This document shows, one piece after another, positions 9,430 through 17,157 of a stretch of 37,013 nt of DNA; positions within the stretch are counted from its first letter, which is position 1, and every line of letters begins with the position of its first letter. The notes under the pieces are model-generated. The model did not search any database. It was given only the letters and a program-made list of their open reading frames with translations, and was not told the DNA's origin. A program made the translations under genes and the position numbers. Source of the stretch: Alteromonas sp. ALT199 (GTDB lineage: Bacteria; Pseudomonadota; Gammaproteobacteria; Enterobacterales; Alteromonadaceae); assembly GCF_018619335.1 (NCBI RefSeq), contig NZ_JAHHDX010000007.1:1-37013 (forward strand), in the 5' to 3' direction.

Positions 9430-9470
9430 AAAAATAAAAAATCCCGAGCCCGCGTAAGGAAAGGCCCGGG
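9430..9470 (-). terminator. Terminator of the long PLP-enzyme gene
   Basis: On the minus strand CCCGGGCC pairs with GGCTCGGG (one G-U pair) and is followed by AUUUUUUAUUUUU. It lies about 65 bases past the stop at 9537. Confidence 0.8.
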
Positions 9471-9503
9471 AGAAGGAGAACATCCTCAATATGTTTTATC
9501 GAC

Positions 9504-9526
9504 AGTTCAAGACAATTTCTTGAACT
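9504..9526 (-). repeat. Perfect 8-bp hairpin after the PLP-enzyme gene
   Basis: AGTTCAAG and CTTGAACT around ACAATTT, between the stop codon and the main terminator. It may protect the 3' end of the mRNA. It has no U run on the minus strand. Confidence 0.5.
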
Positions 9527-9536
9527 AAAAGTGCAC

Positions 9537-11348
9537 CTAAGCCCCTTTCATCAGTGAATCCATACTGGCCTTGCTGCCAAAATGCTGTGAGCTCACTCTC
9601 TCACTTACTGATAAATACAAGTCGTCGATGTCGGCGTGTGCCATAAACTTTTCACAAAAACCAGGTGCATGAGGCTCGATAAAATGCTTTGCGGCCAGCA
9701 TATAATGGGCGATAAGTTGCTTGACGTTGTCTGTCCCCATTGCAATGCGCATAGTCGTTAATTCTATTCCAGCTTTTTTCTGTTCATCGCTACTGAGTTC
9801 TGAATGAGACGTCAGCGCAGGGCACAAAATTATTGTGTTGTTCTGCCCAATGCTCACCTGGTGACTGAACGCTGGCTCTAAAGCATCGAAAAAGCGCACA
9901 AACACGTCGCGTGGTAAATTCGCGGGCGCCATGTCAACGGTGAATAAGGTGCATGGCCAGCCGTGCGTGTGCTGTTTCTCGCGCAAACCTGCATTGCTGT
10001 GTTCAGGCAACGCATGACAGTTAACGCGAATTTGATCGTGAGCATTTAGAAATGAGGTAAAGACTTGAGTGTTGATTACCTTTGTCATCATGCGCTGTTC
10101 CAAGGTCTTCATACCGTTTAATACATCAAACGCCTTTTCAGAATCTAAGAATGCACCCTTGATATAGTACACATCCCAGAACATGGTTTCAGACCAGTCT
10201 ACGCCATTTGCCGCACTGCCTTTTGGCTGGAACATGCGATGCCCCTCGCCTATCACGACGCCCGCAGTGGTTGCGCCACTACCACACAAATCTTTGGTGT
10301 AACTATGGATCACATAATCAGGTCGTGCGGCTTTGTTTTTGTGCTGCAGCGGTTGGTGCAACACAGGCGTAGCAAGCGTAGAGTCCAACATCACTAACGC
10401 ATCTTGTGCGTGCGCTAGCTCACAAATTCCGGGTACATCCAGTACATAACCATGCGGGTTACATGGCGACTCTAAATACACATGCATTTTTGCGCCATTG
10501 CTTAAGCGTAAGGCATGCTCAGCCTTTGTTTGCTGCATGAATGACGCAAAGCTTTGTGCGTCGTAACCATCAAACCACGCAATTTGAATATCCATTCGAT
10601 TGCTGCGAGCGAAGTAGTCATGAAGCAGCTGATACACCCCACCGTATACGTTTCTAGAAACAATAAGCACATCGCCATGACTCAGCACGTTCGATAAACA
10701 GGCATCAATTGCCGCCATGCCCGAATTAAAATTCCAAGCTAAGTATTCAGCGGCGTAAGGGCCCGCTTCCATATCCACAATGGCGTTAGCAAGGGAGATG
10801 TTGGTGGGGTTCAATAATCGCGAATAAATTTGGTGGGTAAACTCTTTTCCCTGAAAAGCATCGTCTACCCATTCAGTACAGGCATACACATAGGTCGCTG
10901 TCCTTACGACCACGGGCGTTGCTGAAAAAAGTGCAGTGACATTGTCGAATAGCGGATAATGCCCTTGTGAGCCGTTGCCGCTCGACAAGCTTTGGTATGT
11001 GGCACGAAACGGGTTTTGCAGCGTATCTAATATCTTAGCAATTTGAAAAGACAAAAACTTTTTGGCATTGAAGTAGGCAAGCCTGTCTTCTTTATCAAGT
11101 TCTTGCAACGTATTGCTGGTAATATCCCAAAGCTGCATAACGCTGGCCTGAGCGCCATATAAATGATGAGCCGTATTGGCGAGTGCCTTGCCATAGTCGC
11201 TTTGTGCACTTATGCCGAAATGTGAAAGTTGCTCTTCGACTAAAGCTTGAGTAGTTTCAGCTTGGGTCGTGTTACGCTTAGGTGACAGCACTTTGGCGTG
11301 TGTAATATCAACGTCTGTTGAGTTTTGGAATTTGTTTTCTGACTGCAT
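9537..11348 (-). CDS. Cys/Met-metabolism PLP-dependent enzyme with N-terminal extension
   Basis: Fold-type I enzyme of the cystathionine gamma-synthase/lyase superfamily, acting on sulfur amino acids or related gamma/beta-substituted ones; the exact reaction is not readable. I start it at ATG 11348 (GGAA nearby), giving 603 residues against about 390-430 for the usual family member. About 175 N-terminal residues precede the first family motif YSRLLNPTN. The rest is conserved in order: NSGMAAIDACL, YGGVYQLL, ESPCNPHGYVLD, LDSTLATP, and SYTKDLCGSG with the Schiff-base Lys near residue 352. It is divergent from a GhrA-like dehydrogenase, which hints at 2-oxo-acid handling. An in-frame ATG 39 bases upstream (11387) lacks a ribosome site. 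Confidence 0.75.
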   Translation of the reverse strand: MQSENKFQNSTDVDITHAKVLSPKRNTTQAETTQALVEEQLSHFGISAQSDYGKALANTAHHLYGAQASVMQLWDITSNTLQELDKEDRLAYFNAKKFLSFQIAKILDTLQNPFRATYQSLSSGNGSQGHYPLFDNVTALFSATPVVVRTATYVYACTEWVDDAFQGKEFTHQIYSRLLNPTNISLANAIVDMEAGPYAAEYLAWNFNSGMAAIDACLSNVLSHGDVLIVSRNVYGGVYQLLHDYFARSNRMDIQIAWFDGYDAQSFASFMQQTKAEHALRLSNGAKMHVYLESPCNPHGYVLDVPGICELAHAQDALVMLDSTLATPVLHQPLQHKNKAARPDYVIHSYTKDLCGSGATTAGVVIGEGHRMFQPKGSAANGVDWSETMFWDVYYIKGAFLDSEKAFDVLNGMKTLEQRMMTKVINTQVFTSFLNAHDQIRVNCHALPEHSNAGLREKQHTHGWPCTLFTVDMAPANLPRDVFVRFFDALEPAFSHQVSIGQNNTIILCPALTSHSELSSDEQKKAGIELTTMRIAMGTDNVKQLIAHYMLAAKHFIEPHAPGFCEKFMAHADIDDLYLSVSERVSSQHFGSKASMDSLMKGA

Positions 11349-11503
11349 AGCGGTTCCGTTGCAAATTAACTTCAGGTGCAAATACATAACACCAACACTG
11401 TTTACAAAAATGTAAAACTTAAATCACACTTTTAGAACAACAAGCTTGACGATAATGCATTCAGGCAGAGGAAAGAAAAGTTTACTTTAGGAGTGTTAGG
11501 CCA

Positions 11504-12496
11504 ATGACAGCAAGGAGTTCGAAGGTGATTGAACTTACTATTTTAAGCAATGAAGCCAAAGAGATTGCAGATGCACTTCGAGAAAAAATAGCAGATAACA
11601 ATAGCTATATTGGGACTGACGGAAGCCCACTTATAACGCTTAAACAAGTAACTACGGGTTCAGAAGATGTAGATACTCAAGCCGTTAGAGTGATGCTCGC
11701 AGATCCTGACCTTGCTTCCAGCATTATTGATAAATGCTCTACGCTTACTTGGTGTCAATCCACATGGGCAGGCAACGCCCCACTCCTAAACGCGAGTAAA
11801 ACCGATTACACACTTACTGGCCTGAAAGGAATTTTCGGTAAGTTAATGCGGGAATACGTTTTTGCCTATTTACTTGCGCATGCTAGAAATGTGAAGACAT
11901 TTGAACAAAACCAGCGTACCTCACCGCCAAAATGGGAAGCTTCAAAGCGTGTGCCGTTAAATGGTCAAACGCTGGGTATAGTCGGACTTGGCAGTATCGG
12001 GCAAGCCCTTATGCCGGTTGCTCACGCCTTCGGTATGCAGGTTGTAGGTTTAACGAGAAGCGGGAAAGAAGTGGAAGGCGCTATTGCTGTTTATACTCCT
12101 GACGACATCGAAGGGTTTGCTAATGCATGTGACCACGTAGTGAATTTAATGCCAGACACACCAACTACACAAAACATGCTATCTCACGGCTTTTTTAACG
12201 CACTTAAACCTCATAGTGTGTTCATTAACGCAGGTCGAGGTAGTGCCGTTGACGATGATGCTCTTATACAAGCTTTAAACAGCGGTGCATTGTCTCATGC
12301 GGTTTTAGACGTGTTTCGCAACGAGCCCCTCGACCCCGCTCACCCGTTTTGGCAGCATCCCAATATTTCAGTGACAGCTCACACAGCCGCAGAATCTCAA
12401 CCAAGCGATGTGGCAAACGTGTTTTTAGACAATGCGCTGCGCTATATCAAGGGCGAACCACTCAAATACCAGTTTGATTTTGATAAGGGCTATTAA
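11504..12496 (+). CDS. D-2-hydroxyacid dehydrogenase, GhrA-like
   Basis: NAD(P)-dependent reductase of 2-oxo acids such as glyoxylate or hydroxypyruvate, cytoplasmic. The nucleotide-binding loop is GLGSIG (161-166); the catalytic set is Arg245 (INAGRGSAVD), Glu274 (RNEPLD) and His293 (TAHTAAES). The C-terminal DKGY resembles the ARGY end of E. coli GhrA. The start is uncertain: ATG 11504 lies 10 bases after TAGGAG (11488-11493), while GTG 11525, in frame, lies 7 bases after a stronger AAGGAG (11512-11517) and would give a 323-residue protein beginning at the first conserved strand. It is divergent from the PLP enzyme. Confidence 0.8.
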   Translation: MTARSSKVIELTILSNEAKEIADALREKIADNNSYIGTDGSPLITLKQVTTGSEDVDTQAVRVMLADPDLASSIIDKCSTLTWCQSTWAGNAPLLNASKTDYTLTGLKGIFGKLMREYVFAYLLAHARNVKTFEQNQRTSPPKWEASKRVPLNGQTLGIVGLGSIGQALMPVAHAFGMQVVGLTRSGKEVEGAIAVYTPDDIEGFANACDHVVNLMPDTPTTQNMLSHGFFNALKPHSVFINAGRGSAVDDDALIQALNSGALSHAVLDVFRNEPLDPAHPFWQHPNISVTAHTAAESQPSDVANVFLDNALRYIKGEPLKYQFDFDKGY

Positions 12497-12535
12497 TTGT
12501 TTAACAGCCCTTTCTTTAGCAGCCCTTTCTTTGGC
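12485..12535 (+). terminator. Terminator of the GhrA-like gene with duplicated arm
   Basis: AAGGGCT (12485-12491, overlapping the last codons) pairs with AGCCCTT (12506-12512), followed by TCTTT. The 15-bp segment that holds the descending arm (12506-12520) is repeated at once (12521-12535) with one base change, giving a second possible arm. Confidence 0.6.
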
Positions 12536-12594
12536 AAAGTCGAAAACTTGGTCGAGCCTAAATATAGAGTGCTGATTCTTAATTAGGACATCAT

Positions 12595-12638
12595 TACCTA
12601 TTTATACCTAATCTACCTAAATTTACCTAGATTTACCT
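12595..12638. repeat. Five phased TACCT repeats
   Basis: TACCT begins at 12595, 12605, 12614, 12624 and 12634, so the copies are 10, 9, 10 and 10 bp apart, mostly in an ATTTACCTA context. They lie between the convergent GhrA-like and GST-like genes, just beyond the stop of the latter. Confidence 0.6.
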
Positions 12639-12659
12639 GGCCATGATATCTGACTAAAT

Positions 12660-13232
12660 CTAACTACGTGGGTCAGTTGCGGTTATTTCAATTCGGTTAT
12701 GGTGCTTTTCATGGAAGTCTAACAATTGTGGGTAGTCTTTCATGCTGTGTAATTCGCGGAAAAGCACCCAATCGATCATGCTATACAAACAGATTTCTGG
12801 GTAAGTCCATCCGCTAAAGCCACCCGCATCAAGTTGTTCTGATAGCACGTTTAATACTGCTTCAATCCGCTCATTTTGAAGTCGGTAATACATTTTATCT
12901 TCGCTGATATCAAAATCTGAACGCTTTAGAAGCATAAGCTGAACAAATGAATCATTAGCTGCGTCAATTAACGTTAGTTGATTCTCTTCTTCCCAGCTCA
13001 AGCCATCATGATCAAGCTTGTCGGCAAGATAATTATAGATAATGCGAGAATCGAAAATCATTTGTCCATCATCTTCAAGGCAAGGTACTTTTAAGGTTGG
13101 GTTGCGAGAAGCAAGCAGTTCGCGATCTTCACCAGAAAAGATTTGAAGATTTAAAAATTCGTGTTCTGTAGACGCTAATACAATGCGAATGCGGCGTACA
13201 TAGGGAGAAGTGGTTGAGCCGTACAATTTCAT
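12660..13232 (-). CDS. Glutathione S-transferase-like protein
   Basis: A 190-residue cytoplasmic protein with an N-terminal thioredoxin-like GST domain: MKLYGSTTSPYVRRIRIVLA at the start, NPTLKVPCLEDDG with the cis-Pro near residue 49, and FDSRIIYNYL, the Glu/Asp-Ser glutathione-binding pair here Asp-Ser (about 61-62). The C-terminal helical domain is short and acidic. It resembles the YibF/small-GST group, for which the substrate is unknown. An alternative role as an SspA-like regulator is less likely given the Ser/Pro active-site loop. It is a single gene downstream of erpA on the same strand, but a 200-base gap with hairpins separates them. Confidence 0.75.
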   Translation of the reverse strand: MKLYGSTTSPYVRRIRIVLASTEHEFLNLQIFSGEDRELLASRNPTLKVPCLEDDGQMIFDSRIIYNYLADKLDHDGLSWEEENQLTLIDAANDSFVQLMLLKRSDFDISEDKMYYRLQNERIEAVLNVLSEQLDAGGFSGWTYPEICLYSMIDWVLFRELHSMKDYPQLLDFHEKHHNRIEITATDPRS

Positions 13233-13321
13233 AAACGCTGTCCTAAACTATGGTCGTTTGTTGAAATCAGTGTAGCCAGAATTTGAAAATAAAAGGAAGT
13301 GTTGGAGACAGAACAACCGAC

Positions 13322-13350
13322 AGGCATACAAAATGATGCGATGTATGCCT
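13322..13350. repeat. Perfect 9-bp inverted repeat upstream of the GST-like gene
   Basis: AGGCATACA (13322-13330) and TGTATGCCT (13342-13350) with an 11-base spacer, 90 bases upstream of the GST-like start and downstream of erpA. It may be an operator or the erpA 3' hairpin; on the minus strand no U run follows. Confidence 0.5.
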
Positions 13351-13374
13351 ATCGCTTTTACTGCAAATAATTAT

Positions 13375-13427
13375 AAACGCAGGCTTTCGCGTTTAAAGAG
13401 CACAGCGTTTAGCTTGCCTTTAAACGC
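13375..13427. repeat. Alternating GCGTTT / AAACGC cluster after erpA
   Basis: AAACGC (13375), GCGTTTAAAG (13389-13398), GCGTTT (13405-13410) and CTTTAAACGC (13418-13427) fill 53 bases directly beyond the erpA stop. The two outer 10-mers are a perfect inverted repeat, and each can also pair with an inner copy, so alternative hairpins are possible. Confidence 0.5.
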
Positions 13428-13433
13428 ATTCAC

Positions 13434-13778
13434 TTAAACACTGAAGCTTGCGCCACAGCCACAGGTAGTCGTGGCATTTGGGTTTTGTACCAAAAAGCGT
13501 GACCCTTCAAGGCCATCCACGTAATCAACAATGCCACCTACTAGATATTGTAGGCTCATTGGGTCGACAACCATGGTTACCGTATCTTTCTCAATAGTCA
13601 TATCGCCTTCGTTCACCTTCTCATCGAATGTGAAGCCATATTGAAAGCCCGAACAACCACCACCTGTTACGTATACACGTAATTTCAAATCAGGATTTTC
13701 TTCTTCTGAAACAAGGGCTTTCACTTTCGCTGCTGCAGCGTCTGAAAACTCAATTGGCAACGCCGTTTCTACAGACAT
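13434..13778 (-). CDS. erpA: Iron-sulfur cluster insertion protein ErpA
   Basis: A-type carrier that delivers Fe-S clusters to apoproteins such as IspG/IspH, cytoplasmic. The start chosen is ATG 13778, five bases after a GAGG site; a GTG two codons upstream is less likely. This gives 114 residues, the same length as E. coli ErpA. The three ligand cysteines are Cys42 ([10 protein letters not shown]), Cys106 and Cys108 (TTCGCGASF), in the same numbering as E. coli. It is a single gene. I could not identify an IscR site upstream by eye. Confidence 0.95.
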   Translation of the reverse strand: MSVETALPIEFSDAAAAKVKALVSEEENPDLKLRVYVTGGGCSGFQYGFTFDEKVNEGDMTIEKDTVTMVVDPMSLQYLVGGIVDYVDGLEGSRFLVQNPNATTTCGCGASFSV

Positions 13779-14021
13779 ACCCACCTCTACAATAATCTCG
13801 TGCTAACGCACTTTCTGCTTAGCCGCAATTATCTAATACTTGCGGATAGTTAGCAATTATTGGGGCAAAACTTAACGATTCAAGCTTTAAACCTGCCATC
13901 ACACTTACAGTAAAAGACACGATGGGGATAGAAAAGTTAAGCAAACTAGTTAACACTGACATGTAAATATAATAAGCGTTAACTTCTAAAGATTAGCGAT
14001 ACACTAACTAAGGTGCGGTAT

Positions 14022-14855
14022 ATGAAACTTTCCAGCAAACCACAGTCACTTTCCCCCACCCCTACCCTGTTTGATGATTTCGGGCAGTCTCGCTTTGCTA
14101 GTAAAGAAGAATACAAAGACGCATTAGTTAAACAGCAAGAAAAACTTTTTCACGTTCAGCAGTCGTATTTTCATCAAAAAAAGCGAGCAATTATTGTGTT
14201 TGAAGGATGGGATGCGTCAGGAAAAGGCGGCGCCATTAGGCGTATAACAGAAAAACTAGACCCTCGCGGCGTAGGTGTATTTCCTGTGGCGAAGCCTGCT
14301 AAAGAAGACCAAGACAAACACTTTCTCTATCGCTTTTGGCAACACTTACCATCACCCGGAACTCTTAAAATTTTTGACCGCTCACACTATGGTAGAGTGC
14401 TTGTAGAGCGGGTAGATAAACTAATAGATGAAGACACGTGGCGACGCGGGTATGAAGAAATAAACGCATTTGAAAAAACGCTGAGTGACAGCGGAATTCG
14501 TATCATCAAACTCTTTATGCATATATCGTCACGCGAGCAGCGCGAGAGATTTGAAGAAAGGCTGCATAACCCATTCAAGCGCTGGAAGTTAACCGAAGAA
14601 GACTTGCACAACCGAAAAATGCGAAAAGCCTACATCGAGGCAACGAATGACATGTTTAAACACACCCACACCAGTTATGCGCCTTGGCACATAATAAACG
14701 GGGAGTTCAAGTGGCAAGCGAGGGTTAATGCACTGAACACAGTTACCGCAAGACTCAGTGCAGGCGTAGATATTTCCCCGCCTCCGCTGGACGAACGGTT
14801 AATTGCAATGGCCTCCAAACAACTTGATGTTGATGAAGGCCTAATAAGCGACTAG
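14022..14855 (+). CDS. ppk2: Polyphosphate kinase 2 family protein
   Basis: Transfers phosphate between polyphosphate and nucleoside mono- or diphosphates in the cytoplasm. The start ATG 14022 follows AAGGTG (14010-14015) by six bases. The 277 residues form one P-loop kinase domain: Walker A in FEGWDASGKGG (60-70), a Walker B region with LKIFDRSHYGRVLVERV (115-131), and the Arg/Lys-rich lid around RLHNPFKRWKLT. Motifs do not let me choose between NDP- and NMP-phosphorylating classes. It is convergent with minE; no ppk1 or ppx is nearby. Confidence 0.85.
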   Translation: MKLSSKPQSLSPTPTLFDDFGQSRFASKEEYKDALVKQQEKLFHVQQSYFHQKKRAIIVFEGWDASGKGGAIRRITEKLDPRGVGVFPVAKPAKEDQDKHFLYRFWQHLPSPGTLKIFDRSHYGRVLVERVDKLIDEDTWRRGYEEINAFEKTLSDSGIRIIKLFMHISSREQRERFEERLHNPFKRWKLTEEDLHNRKMRKAYIEATNDMFKHTHTSYAPWHIINGEFKWQARVNALNTVTARLSAGVDISPPPLDERLIAMASKQLDVDEGLISD

Positions 14856-14903
14856 GGTATGAGGTCTTTAGTAGACAACCAAAACTGATATAGCGAATGC
14901 TAT

Positions 14904-15164
14904 TTAATTATTGCTGTCTGGCAAAGTCACATTCAACTCAAGTACGCTGCAATCATCGTTATTATCTAACTGCACCGATACCTGGTCGTCAGCAATCGTC
15001 ACGTATTTGCGAATTACCTGAATGATTTCCTGTTGCATCATGGGCAAGTAATCAGGCTCGGTACGCTTTCTGCGTTCGTGCGCGACAATAATTTGTAGCC
15101 GCTCTTTGGCTACCGCCGCAGTGCTCGGCTTTTGCTTCCTTTTGAGCAGGTCAAAAATACCCAT
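14904..15164 (-). CDS. minE: Cell division topological specificity factor MinE
   Basis: Stimulates the MinD ATPase and drives pole-to-pole oscillation of MinCD. The 86 residues show the N-terminal amphipathic membrane-targeting segment MGIFDLLKR, the MinD-contact helix [13 protein letters not shown] and the C-terminal dimerization beta-domain with LELNVTLPD. The start overlaps the minD stop by one base (TAATG), so translation is coupled. It is the last gene of minC-minD-minE. Confidence 0.95.
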   Translation of the reverse strand: MGIFDLLKRKQKPSTAAVAKERLQIIVAHERRKRTEPDYLPMMQQEIIQVIRKYVTIADDQVSVQLDNNDDCSVLELNVTLPDSNN

Positions 15165-15973
15165 TACTTCCCTCCTAGCAGACGCTTAAAGAACCCTTTC
15201 TTTTCTGCCTCAAGGAAACGGTGCGGTACTTCTTCACCTAACAAACGTTTCACTGCATCGGCATACGCTTGACCAGCGTTGGCCTCTGAATCAAGAATAA
15301 CTGGCTGTCCTTGGTTTGATGCTTTTAGCACTGATTCTGATTCTGGAATTACCCCTAAAAGTGGGATAGCCAAAATTTCTTCCACATCGGCAACACTCAA
15401 CATTTCCGCACTTTCTACACGCATTGGGTTGTAGCGAGTAAGAAGCAGATGCTCCTTAACCGGTTCGCCTTTTTCTGCGCGCATCGACTTGCTTTGTAGA
15501 ATACCTAAAATACGATCTGAGTCACGTACCGACGATACTTCCGGGTTGGTTACGACAATGGCTTCGTCAGCAAAATAAAGCGCCATTTGCGCACCTTGTT
15601 CGATGCCTGCTGGCGAATCACAAATGATATATTCGAAGTCTTTCTTAAGCTCGTCTAAGACTGCTTGCACACCTTCAACGGTAAGTGCGTCTTTATCGCG
15701 GGTTTGAGAAGCAGGGAGAATAAAAAGATTTTCCGTTCTCTTGTCTTTGATTAGCGCTTGTTTTAGTGACGCTTCCTTGTTGATAACATTAACAAAATCA
15801 TAAACTACACGGCGCTCACAGCCCATGATGAGGTCTAAGTTTCGCAAGCCAACATCGAAATCTATCACTACCGTTTTATGACCTGCTAACGCAAGCCCAG
15901 TACTTATTGCTGCACTCGATGTAGTTTTACCTACACCACCTTTTCCTGAGGTTACTACGATAATCTTTGCCAT
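15164..15973 (-). CDS. minD: Septum site-determining ATPase MinD
   Basis: Membrane-associated ParA-type ATPase that recruits MinC to the membrane and oscillates with MinE. The 269 residues begin with the deviant Walker A KGGVGKTT (11-18; Lys11 and Lys16), then the conserved GLRNLDL and the hydrophobic switch [11 protein letters not shown], and end with the amphipathic membrane-binding helix ([12 protein letters not shown]). It lies 30 bases after minC and overlaps minE by one base. Confidence 0.97.
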   Translation of the reverse strand: MAKIIVVTSGKGGVGKTTSSAAISTGLALAGHKTVVIDFDVGLRNLDLIMGCERRVVYDFVNVINKEASLKQALIKDKRTENLFILPASQTRDKDALTVEGVQAVLDELKKDFEYIICDSPAGIEQGAQMALYFADEAIVVTNPEVSSVRDSDRILGILQSKSMRAEKGEPVKEHLLLTRYNPMRVESAEMLSVADVEEILAIPLLGVIPESESVLKASNQGQPVILDSEANAGQAYADAVKRLLGEEVPHRFLEAEKKGFFKRLLGGK

Positions 15974-16003
15974 CTATTCTTTCCTATTAGTGCGTACAAA
16001 GCA

Positions 16004-16786
16004 TTAAGCTAACGGCTCTATACGTAATGTTTCGTCTTCTAAATATACTTGCGCAGGCTTCTTCCAGCATTCACCTTTTACGGTGTCGTGCATGATAAAT
16101 TGCCCCGCAATTGAAATGAGTTCTGCATCTAACGACTGACAAAATACACGAGCGCTCGTATTGCCTTTAACGCCCGCTAACGCGCGTCCGCGTAACGTAC
16201 CGTAAACATGAATGTTGCCATCGGCTAAAAGCTCAGCTCCTTCGCTTACCGACGCGGTTACCACCAAATCACTACCTTCAGCATAAACTTGCTGGCCAGA
16301 ACGTACAGGGCGGTTGATTACTTTGGCAGGTTTAAGCGCAGGCGCAACTGTAGGAGCAGGCTCACTTTTTGGGGGCTCTGTATCGGCTTGTCGCTGTGCT
16401 TGCGGCGCATTTTCACTGCTATCGTTGGTTTCACTTTCACCATTTGTGCTTTCTTTTTGCGAACGAAGAGCACTATCTGTAAATTTACTTTGGCTTACAT
16501 CAGCTAATCCCAAATCATTAATGGTCGGTTTAAGTTCTGCCACTTCACCTTTCACCGCCATAGGCTGCAATTGCAACCGACGGCAAAGTGCCACTAGCAG
16601 TTCAAACTCGGTAGCAGACAAAGGCTTTATCAAATGCAAAATCAGTGAGGAACGGGTAAAGAACTGCGGCGCGCTCGCAACTTTCTTAGATAACTGAGCC
16701 TCGAAGTTATCTGGCTCAAAATCTATTACTTCTAACACAATACTGGTGAGCGTAGTGCCCTTCATGCGAAAGCAAGTTTCTGTCAT
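16004..16786 (-). CDS. minC: Septum site-determining protein MinC
   Basis: FtsZ-assembly inhibitor. The N-terminal domain (about 1-105) is followed by a long polar linker rich in Ser, Asn, Gln, Pro and Glu (about 105-160), then the C-terminal beta-helix domain (VRSGQQVYAEGSDLVV, GAELLADGNIHVYGTLRGRALAG). At 260 residues it is longer than the 231 of E. coli MinC, the excess being in the linker. ATG 16786 is taken as the start; its ribosome site is weak and an ATG seven codons in has none. It is the first gene of the min operon. Confidence 0.95.
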   Translation of the reverse strand: MTETCFRMKGTTLTSIVLEVIDFEPDNFEAQLSKKVASAPQFFTRSSLILHLIKPLSATEFELLVALCRRLQLQPMAVKGEVAELKPTINDLGLADVSQSKFTDSALRSQKESTNGESETNDSSENAPQAQRQADTEPPKSEPAPTVAPALKPAKVINRPVRSGQQVYAEGSDLVVTASVSEGAELLADGNIHVYGTLRGRALAGVKGNTSARVFCQSLDAELISIAGQFIMHDTVKGECWKKPAQVYLEDETLRIEPLA

Positions 16787-17157
16787 TTTTTCATCCCGAA
16801 AAGGCGTTACTTTTTTCCTAGCAATTCGCCGTCAAAATAAGCAAAACCTATTAGCGCTAATGTCTATCGCTGTCTTACGCAGCTATACAAATAATTTATT
16901 GCATCACTGTACCAAAATTCCTGATCACATACAGCAACTGTATACCGGTTAAAACAGGTTTTACTCAAGTTATTAGCTATGAGCTAGCTAAGAACATGCC
17001 AACCATCGAATAGTTTTTAGGCAAGCAGGTGCTCTGCGATTTTTTTACCGAACTTCCTTACAACTAACTATCACTTCCACCACAAAAAAAGTGCGATGGT
17101 AAGTCGCACTTTTTTCAATACACGTCTGTTTCTAACACTTGGTTTAGGCCTTTACAG
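16787..17157. promoter_or_regulatory. minC upstream region and fumC 3' region
   Basis: 371 bases without a supportable gene. It holds the minC promoter (not resolved), a 10-bp palindrome TTAGCGCTAA (16851-16860), a hairpin of TTAGCTA and TAGCTAA around TGAGC (16973-16991), and the fumC terminator (17084-17115). A plus-strand reading frame across the minC start looks non-coding. Confidence 0.45.
17084..17115. terminator. Terminator of fumC
   Basis: GTGCGA and TCGCAC around TGGTAAG, flanked by seven A and six T, so it can act in both directions; it lies 43 bases past the fumC stop. Confidence 0.85.

Noticed and set aside
9473..9520. Ten-codon plus-strand reading frame after AAGGAG near 9473
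   Set aside because: The spacing to its ATG is too long and the region is explained by the terminator and hairpin of the minus-strand gene.
16314..16697. Ser/Cys-rich plus-strand frame across minC
   Set aside because: It mirrors the low-complexity linker of MinC and has no start signal.
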